A stretch of DNA of 64,000 nt from Adiantum capillus-veneris (lineage: Eukaryota > Streptophyta > Polypodiopsida > Polypodiales > Pteridaceae), in the NCBI GenBank assembly GCA_014529385.2, contig CM043952.1, positions 158,689,557-158,753,556 on the forward strand, given 5' to 3'. This document shows, piece after piece, positions 36,366-47,362 of the stretch (position 1 is the first letter of the stretch; each line of letters opens with the position of its first letter). The notes under the pieces were generated by a model. It did no database searches and was not told the DNA's origin. It worked only from the letters and a program-made list of their open reading frames with translations. A program made the translations under genes and the position numbers.

Positions 36366-37419
36366 CTTCCTTGCTGAGTTTCAAGAATGCCTGCATTGGG
36401 ATACTAAATTCTTTTCCCCCCTGCATATTGAAATGATGCAAAACTTTCTCAATGTATGTTTCCTAAGATAACTCCAGAATACGACGTTTGCGATCTCTTT
36501 TGATTCGCATGCGAAGAAAGTGTGTAGCATCCCCCAAATCTTTCATTGCAAAATTATTGCTAAGTATTTTCTTCAAGTTGGCAATTTCCGCAATGGATTT
36601 CCCAGCTATAAGCATGTCATCAACATACAAAACTAGAATGATTATCGAGCCATCATCTAGCTTTCTTGTGTACAAGCAGTGATCCTCACGAGATGCATTC
36701 TCTTGAACAAACCCTTCAGGCTGCTGCATGTAAACATCCTCATCGAGATCCCCGTGAAGAAATTTTGTCTTCACATCCATTTGGACAAATTCCATGTCCT
36801 CAATCGCTACAAGACCAAGTACGGTTCTAAGCGTTGTCATCTTGACCACAGGCAAGAAGATTTCATCAAAATCGACTCCCTTTTGTTGTTTGAACCCTTT
36901 GGCTACAAGTTTAACCTTGTACTTTGGATTTGGATCACCTGAGGTAAATTTCTTCTTGTAAACCCATTTGCGAGGTAAAGCTTTCGCATCATTTGGTAGT
37001 TCTACCAAGTCCCAAGTGTCATTAGCCAGAATCGAGTTATACTCAAATTCCATAGCTTGCTCCCACTTCACCACATCATCCGTCATCATGGCTTCTTGGT
37101 AGCAGCTTGGCTCACCGTAATCAGTCAACATGATGTAATCAAGACCTGGCTTGAAACGCGCAGGTGGACGAGAGACTCTAGTAGACCATCTCACTCCTTG
37201 ACCATTGCTATCCGCTCCCTCTGGAGCATTGCTAGTGGAAGGTACATCACTAGCCTGTTGAGTTGATTTCACTGTCTCTGAGGCAACATCCTCAAAAGTG
37301 ACTCTCCGAATCTCTATTTCCTTGATAGGTTGTTTATGCATCTTCAACTCATTGAAGATCACATCTGAAATACGGATGACTCGACGAGATTCTGGGTGCC
37401 AGAGACTATATCCCTTCTC
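36366..37419 (-). pseudogene. Element B reverse transcriptase
   Basis: A 299-residue open frame (37362-36463) continues the integrase frame after a TGA at 37420-37422. It contains Q-A-M-E-F-E-Y-N-S-I, W-V-Y-K-K-K, K-Q-Q-K-G-V-D-F-D-E-I-F, Q-M-D-V-K-T-K-F-L-H-G-D-L and the catalytic Y-V-D-D-M-L-I-A-G, which is intact. A TAG at 36463-36465 (L-S-stop-E-T-Y-I) interrupts it, and the frame then continues to a frameshift near S-L-M-V-A-M-V. Between L-H-G-D-L and the YVDD motif, text usual for copia (Y-G-L-K-Q-A-P-R-Q-W) is missing, so a further deletion is likely. Confidence 0.9.
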
Positions 37420-38877
37420 TCAATCTGCACCATATCCAACGAAAATACATATGTGTGACTTTGGCTCTAACTTCTGTCGAAGTTGTTTAGGCACGTGAGC
37501 ATAAGCTTCACAACCAAAAACACGTAGATGGTCATAGTGGGGCTTACGTTTAGACCATAACTCTTCTGGAATCTCATAATTCAACGGCGTACTAGGCGAA
37601 CGATTTATAACGTGCACTGCAGTCAAGACGGCTTCTGCCCAAAAGCCTTGTGTGAGATTTTCCCTAGAAAGCATGGCTGTGACTCTTTCCTGAATCATAC
37701 GATTCATGCGCTCAGCAACTCCATTCTGAGTTGGTGTGTATGGTGCAGTAAACTGCCTTTTAATCCCCCTTTTAGCACAGAAATTGTCAAACTCCTTGGA
37801 GACATATTCTCCAGCGTTGTCAGTCCGCAACCTCTTGAGTTTCTTGGCAGACTGATTTTCAACGAATGTCAAAAATTTTTGGAACACAGCAAGAACTTGA
37901 TCCTTATGTTTCAAAGGATATGCGTACACCTTTCGAGTAGAGTCATCTATGAACATCACAAAATAGCTGCCCCCCCCTAAGAGATTTGGTTGACATAGGA
38001 CCTCAAACATCCTATGTACTAAATCTAGAGGTTCAGCTCGCTTTTGACCCAATGGTAAGTGCACGGACCTAGTCTGTTTGCCATAGATACAGTTCTCACA
38101 AACAGGAAAGTCAACATAAGACAAGATAGGTAAGTAGCCAAAACGGGTCAAAGTTCTCATTCCTTTTTGGCTAATATGACCTAGCCGGCAATGCCAAAAC
38201 TCAGTAGACGGTAGCTCGGCTATAGATATGTAATCATGACCAACATCTAACACATGATTGGAATACAAGGTACCATGCTTCTGACCTCTAAGTACAACAA
38301 GATTACCTTTGCGTACTATCCACGAACCATTGCCAAATGTGGTGTTGTAGCCCAAATCATCAAGCTGACCAACAGAAATCAAGCTTTTAGTCAACTTGGA
38401 CACACATCTGACATTACATAAAGTAAAGTGCGTGCCATTCCTTAGATGCAATTTGACGTTTTCGACACCCTCAATTTCTTGTTCATAAACATCACCAACT
38501 CTCACTTTTCCACAAGAGTGAGAATAAGTAGAGAACCACTCTCTATGTGGTGTCACATGGAAACTTGCACCAGAATCTACTATCCAATTCTGTGCATATT
38601 GTGCATCTTCTGTAACAAGAGCCTCAACAGGTAGATGTGCTGTGAATACCAATATGTCAGAGGTAAGTGGCATAACAACCGCTGGAAGAGTCTCTACAAT
38701 AGGAGCATTTGAAGGCTCTAGCACATTGATCTCCTCTAACTTTGCTTTGCCCTTGTTTGAATCATCAGACTTAGAAGTTTCACAGGATTGTTTATCCTTC
38801 TTGCTTTGCTGCCATTTCCTGCAATCCTTCTTCACATGCCCTTTTTTATGGCAGTGATAGCACTCGACATTACACAT
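37420..38877 (-). pseudogene. Element B zinc knuckle, protease and integrase
   Basis: A 485-residue open frame. C-Y-H-C-H-K-K-G-H-V-K-K-D-C (residues about 5-18) is the CCHC knuckle. W-I-V-D-S-G-A-S-F-H-V-T (about 93-104) is the intact copia protease active site. H-C-R-L-G-H and C-E-N-C form the integrase HHCC finger (about 229-266). F-I-D-D-S-T-R, R-T-D-N-A-G-E-Y and N-G-V-A-E-R-M-N-R supply the D,D-35-E triad. C-E-A-Y-A-H-V-P and F-V-G-Y follow near the end. It ends at a TGA after G-Y-G-A-D, then E-K-G-Y-S-L-W in the same frame. The stop is consistent with CGA to TGA. Apart from that stop the integrase looks well preserved. Confidence 0.93.
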
Positions 38878-39566
38878 AGAACCCCGAGACTAATGCGTGA
38901 GCCCCCACGTTCCTTGCTTTTGGCACGACTTTGAGTGCAACCCCTCTGTCTATCACTAGCAACATACACATCACCATCCTTCTTGCCTTTGAGAGATTTC
39001 CTACGAATCTCCTCTGTAAACAGACTCCCAAGGACGTCATTGTACACTTGACCGGTACCAGGTGCTGAGTTGATAATCGTAGTACAGAACGTATGCCAAG
39101 ACGAGGGTAAACTACATAGCAAGAAGATACATTTGATTTCCTCATCGAAGACCAAACCCTGAGTGGTCAACTGAGTGAAAATGATATTGAACTCATTAAT
39201 GTGAGTAGAAATAGTGCCCTCTTCCTTCATACAAAGGTCAAACAGCTTCTTCATCAAGAAAACCTTATTAGTGGAACTTTTGTTCTCATAACTAGAACAC
39301 AACTTATCCCATACATCTCTAGCAGTCCTTTCTCCAACTATAGTAAAGTACACAGATTCGACCAAATGCAAACAGAGGGTAGATTTGGCCTTAGCATCAA
39401 GTTTCTCCCGCTTAACATCTGTATACTTGCCCTCTGGGCGCTCCATGATAGGATCCAACTTGCCTTTTTGTATAAGAACATCTTGAATTTACTCTTTCCA
39501 GATAGCAAAATTCATCCCATCAAATTTCCGGATATTGTAAATATCCTTTTCACCACTAGATGACAT
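38832..39566 (-). pseudogene. Element B gag
   Basis: Gag would form the virus-like particle. The frame starts at ATG 39566 (M-S-S-S-G-E-K-D-I-Y-N) and hits TAA at 39489-39491 after A-I-W-K-E. It then stays open to 38832, with E-K-L-D-A-K-A, R-D-V-W-D-K-L-C, L-M-K-K-L-F-D-L and F-I/N-I-I-F-T-Q-L, a typical copia UBN2-type Gag. The TAA is consistent with CAA to TAA. Near 38885-38900 the gag frame must shift by one to join the zinc knuckle in the pol frame. Tnt1-like copia elements usually have one continuous frame, so this is probably an indel. Confidence 0.88.
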
Positions 39567-40674
39567 GGCTACAAACTAAAGATAATATGGCGATAAACAC
39601 TGGTAATTCTGGGAAAAATTTGGCAGAGTTTCCCTAGAAAAACTAATAGAATCTCAATCCAAAACTGTCACAAGAGATCAGTAACGCATCAAAAGTAATG
39701 CTCTCAGAGCATAAGACAGACGCATCAACCACTAACTGTGCATAAAAAGTCAAAAAGCTGCCCTGACTGCCAACACGGTGTCAAATGCACCTAGCCCTCT
39801 CTATACATGTCCTATGGCGAGGCCACAAAAAAAGGGGTACTCTAGCAACCTGTATCACCAAAAGGATCTCAACATTCGAGAATCCCCCTGCTCAAGAAAA
39901 CCTCACGCTATCGACCCTCACAAAAAGGTTATGCAGACAAGAAACCTGCCCAGTCTCAGAAAGGGCCTCCGAACCGAGTCTCAGAAACGGTCGAAACTGC
40001 CAGAAACAAGCCAAATCGGCTCCACAAAAGGTACATATGGCAGTTTTCGCAACTCAACGTACATCCACTATCAACAATACTACAAGGTACAGTATACGCG
40101 CTCAAACAGGTGCCAAACAAAATGTGCAAGCAGTAAACAAATCCCTGTGGAGAGTAAAACCGCTCTCAAAAGAGCTCAAGCACTTTCAAAAGTGCCAAAA
40201 CAATGCATATCCGCATCAAGTACTCTCAATGAAATCTGTGTTGATGCTAAACACTGCAACCTGTAAGAAACTTGGATGTCCTGTATGTATGCAGAACCTG
40301 TGAGGAGATGGATGCCTGAAAGTCCGAGACAATGTCGATGCTGAAAAGTGCTTCTAATCAGCCCCTCAACACCATCTCAATAGCACATAATAGCCATAAA
40401 ACGGCTATATACCATCCCAAAACAATCTCTGAACAACCTGCACATGTGTCTTGTACCTATAGCTGTAGCAAAAGTGGAGTTTAAAAATACAACTCCTGAA
40501 GCGTGGCTCGGATGAAGCTTTCGACTGCACGAACAACTTCGAAAGGGGGGTAAAACTGCAGGACACCTGCTGAAAACGCTCTCGGAACGTTGAATTTGCC
40601 GATGGAGAAATCGGAAACCTATTTGCACTTTTGAAAGTGCGCGCAGCAAGCACAAACCTTGCTCTGATACTAGT
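39567..40674 (-). other. Element B untranslated leader
   Basis: A non-coding leader of about 1.1 kb between 5' LTR and gag start, with the primer-binding site at its 5' edge (about 40660-40672). Frames inside it on either strand show no domain features. Confidence 0.7.
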
Positions 40675-40873
40675 TGAAGGTGCCACGGAAAGCGTGTGCA
40701 AGTGCAAGTGCGAGAGCAGAGAGATAGAGACCTGCTTTGGGTGGAGCGCACAACAACGTTATCCTGTTGTAGCTCCTTATTCTGTTGTATTAAAGAATAA
40801 ATATATAATGGTTAAGTTAGTAGATGGGTTAGTAGTAAGTGGGATGTCTGGCCAGTTGGCCTAAATCCCAACA
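40675..40873 (-). mobile_element. Element B 5' LTR
   Basis: 199 bp, TG...CA, followed on the + side by the target duplication ACCTG. It differs from the 3' LTR by scattered substitutions and short indels, including a few extra bases near CAACGTTATCCTGTTGTAGC. Confidence 0.93.
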
Positions 40874-41105
40874 ACCTGCAGGCTGCAGCATTGAAGGCGG
40901 CTGAACAGGGATGACGTGGCACTGCAGCGATGTGAGGCGGGTGCAGGAAAAGAGAGAGTGAGATTAACTATGGGCTACAGCGAATACAACAGTAGGGAAT
41001 CCAGCTTGACATGCGGGCAATACAGAGGGAGTGAGGGTTGTCAGCGCCGATTACGGCAGACGGGGGAGTTGAAGACAAGGGAGTTGGAGCACGCAGTACT
41101 GAGAG

Positions 41106-41110
<5 letters not shown>

Positions 41111-41178
<68 letters not shown>
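41111..41178. repeat. (AG)n microsatellite inside element D
   Basis: A long AG run, with further AG runs at 41244-41264 and 41513-41552 and a GT run near 41606-41624. The whole stretch 40900-41640 is purine-rich on the + strand. Confidence 0.95.
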
Positions 41179-41182
<4 letters not shown>

Positions 41183-41509
41183 TCTGGAGAGAGTGTGAGA
41201 GATCGTGGGGCGCCTAGGCCTAAGCGCACTGAATGCGGTAGACGAGAGAGAGAGAGAGAGAGAGTACACTTGGTGACGTGGCGATTGCTATGCGACAGCC
41301 GGGCAGAGGTGGGTGACAGTGGAGAGAGATAAGAGAGATAGCAAGGGGGAAGGTATACGAAAAAGGCTGCAGCGGGGGACTTGGAGAGTGAGGGCGAGAA
41401 AGTTAGAAAGAGAGTCGGTACACGGTGGAGAGAGAGTGAGAGAAGAGAGAGGGGGGATGAGAGAGATTGTTAAAAACGTGAGAGGGGAGAGTGAAAATAA
41501 TTGTTAGTG

Positions 41510-41557
<48 letters not shown>

Positions 41558-41939
41558 ATAATTGTCAGCAGTGGTGGGAGAGAGAGTGAGAGTTAGAGTG
41601 GGAGTGTGTGTGTGTGTGTGTGTGATAGGATGGGCTCACACGCCACGAAACAAGAAAGAGCGGACGTAAGAAGATGAATAAGAAAGAAGAATATTATTTT
41701 AACGTCGTAAGAAACTATCCCAAAGACCATAAAGATCTATCTGACGAGAAGATTTCATGTGCGAAAAGACACGCTCGGGAACCGAAAGAAGCCAAATTTA
41801 GATCGAAAATTAGCCGAAACGCTAAAAATCACCCGAAAATCCAAAAATTCTAAAAATCTTAGAAAACCATTGACAATCACAATCGAACATTTTCGACACG
41901 CATTAGCACACCATAAATAGCAATTTTTACCAAAAACGC

Positions 41940-42345
41940 CAAATTGTTGATCAAGTAGTCGAGGAGGTGATTAGTAGAGTCTACATACAAAACCCAATTG
42001 TACGACAACCACATTTGAGGAGATGTAATACTTATGGAGGGGTTCACTCCACTCCATGGTGTAACACTCAACCAAAACCGCAACGTATGCTAGGGTAGTA
42101 ACCGCATCTTTTGAATGATGGTACAATAGTAGTCAACTACACTCATCCAACACATATGCCACAAACGTGAAAAATCAGTACTCCATGGATGCAAATACGA
42201 TCATGTTCATAGCCAAATCAAGAGTATGGTTTGAAGAACATTCTTACGAGGCAAGAACAACCTTTGGCTGGATTGTTAACTATGAAACAAGAAGGTACAT
42301 GCTATGAATGTGGAGATGACAATTGGGCACGAGGTTGTCCTCCTT
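41940..42345 (+). pseudogene. Gag-like fragment with zinc knuckle, + strand inside element D
   Basis: The + strand reads V-D-Q-V-V-E-E-V-I-S-R-V and, in a later frame, E-Y-G-L-K-N-I-L, Q-E-Q-P-L-A-G-L-L and C-Y-E-C-G-D-D-N-W-A-R-G-C-P-P followed by TGA. This is a CCHC-type knuckle with N in the histidine position. It is opposite in orientation to D, A and B, so it is probably a separate old insertion or an inverted piece. The family is not known. Confidence 0.5.
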
Positions 42346-42794
42346 GAAGCACCCATCAACTCAATCTCTTACACTACATGCTATTGTTTTTTTTTCTAAT
42401 TCTCGGCCCAAGCACTCACTTGCAAAATCATCAACTCGACCTTCGAAAATAGCAAAATGCTCAAAACAATTTGACCAAAGAGGACACAAATGCGCTCAAA
42501 ATGAAGCCGTAAATATGCACACAAAACAGGTCGTAAAGATCACACGATATTTATATTTTACGAAATTAAGCAAAAATTAGCAAGAAATTATCAAAGAATT
42601 ACAAAAATTTATCCAAAAATTACCCAAAAAATTAGTGCAGCCAAAAAAATCACAAAAAACACATCAATTCAATTGCCAAATAATTTGATCAATAAAATCC
42701 AAACTAAGCAATCAAAACGGTAAAATTAGGTCAAAATTTGACACATTTGGAGTGTGTAATTCCTTGTTTTGAAATTAAAAAAAGGGCGCCGTAA

Positions 42795-43705
42795 TTAACC
42801 ATGACACAAATCAAATACGCAATAAAAATTGAATTGACATACACCTTAAGCACTTTTTAGGCGCGCACGCACACACACATTAATAATTAGCAGTTTTTAC
42901 CAATCTTTAGGTGCGCACACAAAAGGGTTAATCTTGTCGAAATTGCAATGTGATTTCACAAATGTCTAGTTGGGCATGACCACAACACAAATCAATCATC
43001 ACAATTGAAAATCATTAAGCACACATTGATTTTTAGGTGTACAAACAATGACAAAATAGTGTACACACACCTAAAATTAGGCATACACACACTCAATTAG
43101 AATGCAGACACACTTGATTTTAGTGAACACACACTTGCAATTGACCATTAAACATGCAACTAGATCAATTAAACACATAATTAGCAACGCACATTCACCA
43201 ATTAGCAATTGAACTTGTCAAATTCATATGCCACCAAATCTGTAAAATTTTGGCATTACCACAACATAAAAACGAACAATTCAAAAAATTTCAAACGATA
43301 ACATAACATCAACATTGCACTCACATTGCATCATCGTGGAATCTCTACACAATTCTACACATATGTAGATTCTAGGGAGGTTGAGAATACCACTTTGATT
43401 ACCTTTCCAATGAAGATCGATTGACGATTGAAAACTCGAATCCGTAGAAGCAAATTAGTGTGTAAGCTAGCAAAAATTAGTGAAATTAGCAAGAGGTTAG
43501 TGTGAAATTAGAGTGTGTACACATAGAATTGGCAAGATACGGTGAAAAATTAGGGAATAATGAACACATTGCTTCATGCACACATCCAAAATCCACAAAA
43601 ACATAAACACACAAGTGAAATTAGTAGTAAAATTAGTGAGGAAGCACATCCGATTATGCCACAATTACACTAGCGTAGGCCATCGCCCCCGACAATGGCA
43701 CCAAA
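42795..43705 (-). repeat. Element D leader region, right copy
   Basis: Direct repeat partner of 27914-28863. The left border shows GGGCGCCGTAATTAACC. The right border shows GACAATGGCACCAAA, the reverse complement of TTTGGTGCCATTGTC, taken as the primer-binding site directly after the LTR on the minus strand. Confidence 0.7.
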
Positions 43706-44612
43706 TGTTGGAGGTTCCATCGTTGCAATAGCTCCAATGACCAACAAAATTATCAATCCGAAGGGATGAGCTACCCGGCTAGGACATAGAAACACTATCA
43801 TGATTAGTGAGCTAATCATGGTAACACGAATAGTGACTCTATGAGGTGAGCTTCTCGACCTATGGAAGAGCTAAGCCACAATGATGGGCAATCTTCACAT
43901 CCACTTCCCTTCACCTCCAATCAATCCAATCACATACACTAACGATTGCAAGATGCACACAACACTAATCCTATCGTGCAACACACTAATCACAAGCACA
44001 CACACATAGTTCTATCGAGCACCACACTCCAATTAAACCTACATGCACACAAAAACAAAAGAGGGCAATCACACAAGATTAAAGAGGGATTAACGACTAA
44101 TTAGTTACGATCTAGCTAATCAAAACATCATAGGCAATCAAAAGAAGCATGAGAGAGGCACAATGAAAAAGAATTAAGCATTGATTAGTGTTAATCAAGT
44201 CAAATGAGCAAGGAGAAGCTCAAGGACTCCATAGCCACACACCTCAAGAGCTCTCACCAAAGAGTGCTTTCAACAAATGAGCTTGAGAACCCTAATTTCT
44301 TTTACACACTGCCTTATATACCTAGGGTAAAAATATGCAATGTCCGGACGTCCAAAGCCTTTAGGGCTCCACCACTTACTGAATCTGCAACTTAAGCACA
44401 CTAACTGAACTGTTCTTTACAGCTTGGATCTCTCATTAAAATATTACAATGGCTTGAAATAAATCGAAAATTTATAATACATGACCATTTTGAAAAAACG
44501 TGAAAAATGTGTAACTCCAATCTTTACTACTTCTTCATGTTGATCTTCGATGTGCATTCGTATGTCTTCGATCTTTAGTAGCTCCTGTTAACTGACGTTG
44601 ACTCAGTTAACA
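43706..44612 (-). mobile_element. Element D LTR, right (5') copy
   Basis: It begins TGTTGGAGG and ends CAGTTAACA on the + strand, giving TG...CA termini over 907 bp. Near the end is the near-palindrome GTTAACTGACGTTGACTCAG. Right of it, element A's protease region resumes (reverse strand H-R-E-W-F-S). It is the 5' LTR relative to the minus-strand internal ORFs. Confidence 0.7.
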
Positions 44613-45600
44613 GAACATAACGGGAGAACCATTCCCTATGAAGAGTAACATGAAAATTAACACTTCAAGTAAATGATCTAGTTTTATATATAGCACTCAT
44701 CAAGAGTCAATAATGCATGTGGAGTCAAGTCGGCAGTAAATATCAAGACATCTAGCTGCTGACGTCATAAAAAAACCGCAACCCGTGGAGACTCAACTAC
44801 ATTGAGTTTCTCGATCTTCACACTGCTCTTTCGAGGTTCAAACTTGACAATTTCTTAACCTTTTCCACGTAAAATGCGACAATCTTTCTTCAAATGGCCT
44901 TTCTTGTTGCAATGATAACACTCTACATTTCACAGGGGCACTCTATATTTCACAAGTCACGTCCACGACCTCTTGCTAGAAGCACTCTTGGGATCTTGTG
45001 ATCGATCGCGACGACTACGACTGTGACCTCTTCGCCTATGAAGACCATCACTAGTCATATATGCATCGCCATGCCCACTAGTGTCAAGAGATTGACGTTT
45101 AATCTCTTCTATGAGCAAAGCACTAGTAACATCACTCAATGTAAGCTTACCGCCAACAAGTCCAAAGTTACTAATGGCAATGGCATAGCAAGAGGATAGC
45201 TTTCATTTCATCATTGAAATTGAATCTCTTAACTTCAAGGTTAAACTGTTGAACTCATTTAAGTGCAAAGTGACACTACTGACCTCTTTCATATTCAAAC
45301 GCATGCGTTTTTTCATAAGAAAAACCTTATTCAATACACTCTTGTCATCCGAAGCTGAGCATAATAACTCCCATAATCATAAAGGAAATGGACTCATCAA
45401 GGTGCAGGCAAATGGTTTCCATACTACGCGCATCAAGCTCCTCCCACTAAATCATCAATGTAAACACCTTCTCTGCACTCTTTCAATGGCATTGCAGGGC
45501 CCTTATTGACCAAGACATCAAACATATACTTCTTCTATATCGTGTCATCAAACTTCTTGAATATAGTACTCTTCTCAGAAGATCCAACCACAATTCAAAA
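44613..45600 (-). pseudogene. Element A gag and start of protease
   Basis: From right to left on the minus strand: a gag opening near 45585 with S-S-E-K-S-T-I-F-K-K-F-D-D-T-I, a stop in place of the conserved W, then K-K-Y-M-F-D-V-L. Further left, 45139-44957 holds L-I-E-E-I-K-R-Q-S-L-D and an R/S-rich tract, then the protease region with H-V-T-L-H-R-E-W-F up to 44613, where D starts. Element B's gag has the same layout, so A and B are related. Many stops. Confidence 0.7.
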
Positions 45601-46644
45601 GAGCAAATGCAAGGGAATGAGACTCCAGGTTTATGGCAAAATTTCTACAAAAATTTCAGCAATCTCGTTTGTACATCGAGCAAAATCTCAACCTTGAAAC
45701 AAGAGAAACAACACATGAACCATAAAAGACTGCTAACAGCGCATCAAATCTCATATACTGCTCAAAATACCAACTAGGCATCAGAAGCACTTACACACCT
45801 CTATACATATCCTATGACAAAGCCATGAGCAAAGGGATCTCCAACAACCTATATCACCGAAGATGTCTCATATATCCGAGAACACCGAAGCTCAATAAAA
45901 CCTCACGCAAGGCCCTCCAAAGGTTCAACAAACTCAATGTGACTAGTTGACTAGCCACAATGTCAAAAGTGGCTCTTGCAGACAGAGTCTCAAAAACAGC
46001 CGAGTAATTGTCAAATCAAGTCAAAATAGGCTCTACAATGACGTACATAGATAGTATCGCCACACAATGTATATGAGTCGTATAGATCATTACAAGAAGT
46101 AGGATACATGCATAAACAAGTGCCAATAGGTATGCAAGCAAAACATATCCCTGCGAGAATAATGCTCTCAAAAGAGCTCACAACATTAAACGTGTGTTAT
46201 CACACACAGAACCATACGCATGGAACTCTCATTGGAACTGAGATTATGAAAAAAATATATGTCTATTGTAAACCCTATGAAATCGCAATCTCAAAAGTAA
46301 ACCACAAGTGTATACATCATGCCCAAAACGTATATGGCATAACCAACTCACTCTCAAGGACACATAGAGATGACCGCATAAACACTACTACCAACTGCAA
46401 ATAACATTCCACGTAGTGTCAGTGCCAAATCTCTGTATGAGCAGTGTGCTCGAAAATGGTGTGTTGAGGGACTGTCGCAAAGAGTATACTCTCCTTACCT
46501 CCCACTACCGACTAGCTCTCCCTGTCTTGTTCTCTACAATGCCCGAGAGTGTGTGTGCAAACCAACAAAGAGACTGATGAAGCGTGTCTATTTGTGAGAA
46601 TTCAAAGTCAATGTCACCATGGTCGAAAGTGTTCGATAGTTTGA

Positions 46645-46693
<49 letters not shown>

Positions 46694-46949
46694 CCACTAT
46701 GTGCATCTTCAAGGCCTTTAATGTTGAAGTTGAGATAAAGCCCCTTGCTTACTCAACTCCAATGCACAATCTATCCAGAGAAAATAGCCTTTGCGCTTTC
46801 AATTTCAAACATACTTGCATTTCAAATCAGCTATTGAGCTTTTCTACAAAGTTGTAGAGCTCAAAGACAGCTTTGTTTTGATTAAAAATAAGTTTTTGAA
46901 TCAAGTTAGCAAAGCATTAATTTGCTGTCAATCTTCCTTAAATTGAGCA

Positions 46950-47000
<51 letters not shown>

Positions 47001-47209
47001 GTCTCTGAGCTCTATCCCCTTGTGACTTGTCAAGTTCAACCCCTTGCCGCCTTGATACGTGAACTCTTATGTGCCGAGCTTACAATGCCTCCATAGTCAT
47101 GGAAGCTTTGAGCTTCAATCCATTGCTGATGTAACCGATGTGAAGCTCACCGGTAAGTGGAAAACACCGGAAGTGTAGTAGCACCACAACCTTCGGCTCT
47201 ACTATCACT
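45601..47209 (-). other. Element A leader with TC microsatellites
   Basis: The non-coding stretch between A's gag and its 5' LTR holds (TC)n runs at 46646-46690 and 46955-46998. A degenerate primer-binding site may lie just left of 47210 (CTCTACTATCACT). Confidence 0.55.
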
Positions 47210-47357
47210 TGAAGAGTGCGAGCGCACAAATGCGTGAATATAGTGCTGTGTAAGGATGGAGAGCACAAAGAGTAAGTTATCCTCTTTCGCTCATTATATA
47301 ATCAAGTAAATGATGGGTTAGTAACGGACATCTAGTCAATTGGACTGAACCCCAACA
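47210..47357 (-). mobile_element. Element A 5' LTR (148 bp)
   Basis: TGAAGAGTGCG...GAACCCCAACA, followed by the target duplication TAATT at 47358-47362. It is shorter than the partner LTR by small deletions. Confidence 0.8.
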
Positions 47358-47362
47358 TAATT

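Larger units (their letters stand above)
35652..40873 (-). mobile_element. Copia element B, structurally complete, nested in D
   Basis: LTRs lie at 35652-35845 (194 bp) and 40675-40873 (199 bp). Both run TGAAGGTGCCACG to AATCCCAACA. Flanks 35647-35651 and 40874-40878 are both ACCTG, a perfect 5-bp target duplication. On the minus strand the 5' LTR is followed by a primer-binding site (reverse complement of GCTCTGATACTA at about 40660-40672) and a leader. Then come gag (39566-38832), protease-integrase-RT-RNase H (38877-35915) and a purine tract next to the 3' LTR (AAGTGGGAGTTTG). It is inactive because of three nonsense codons, frame changes and an RNase H deletion. Confidence 0.93.
27914..44612 (-). 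mobile_element. Gypsy-type LTR element D nested in A
   Basis: The block interrupts the protease region of A: H-R-E-W-F-S-R-Y lies right of 44612 and the L-C-M-H-N-G-T text lies left of 27914. It carries LTR-like copies at 43706-44612 and 28864-29762. Each is followed (minus strand) by a TTTGG(T/C)GCCATTG primer-binding-like site and a leader of about 0.9 kb. The leader is duplicated too, so the block looks like LTR-internal-LTR-partial internal. A clear target duplication is not seen, and about 50 bases of A appear lost at the junction. Internal ORFs are gag/protease type, and element B is inserted inside. Confidence 0.65.
24693..47357 (-). mobile_element. Copia element A, full span including nested insertions
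   Basis: The ends are LTRs at 24693-24864 and 47210-47357, both beginning TGAAGAGTGCG on the + strand and ending ACCCCAATA or ACCCCAACA. The 5 bases before the left LTR (24688-24692) and after the right LTR (47358-47362) are both TAATT, a 5-bp target duplication as made by copia integrase. So both LTRs belong to one insertion although they are 22.7 kb apart. Coding order on the minus strand is gag (about 45585-44613), then the nested block D (27914-44612), then GAG-pre-integrase, integrase, RT and RNase H (about 27906-24950). All of these are decayed. Confidence 0.85.

Noticed and set aside
39778-40303. Two overlapping + strand frames of 162 and 172 residues
   Set aside because: They lie antisense in the untranslated leader of element B, overlap each other in different frames and show no domain.
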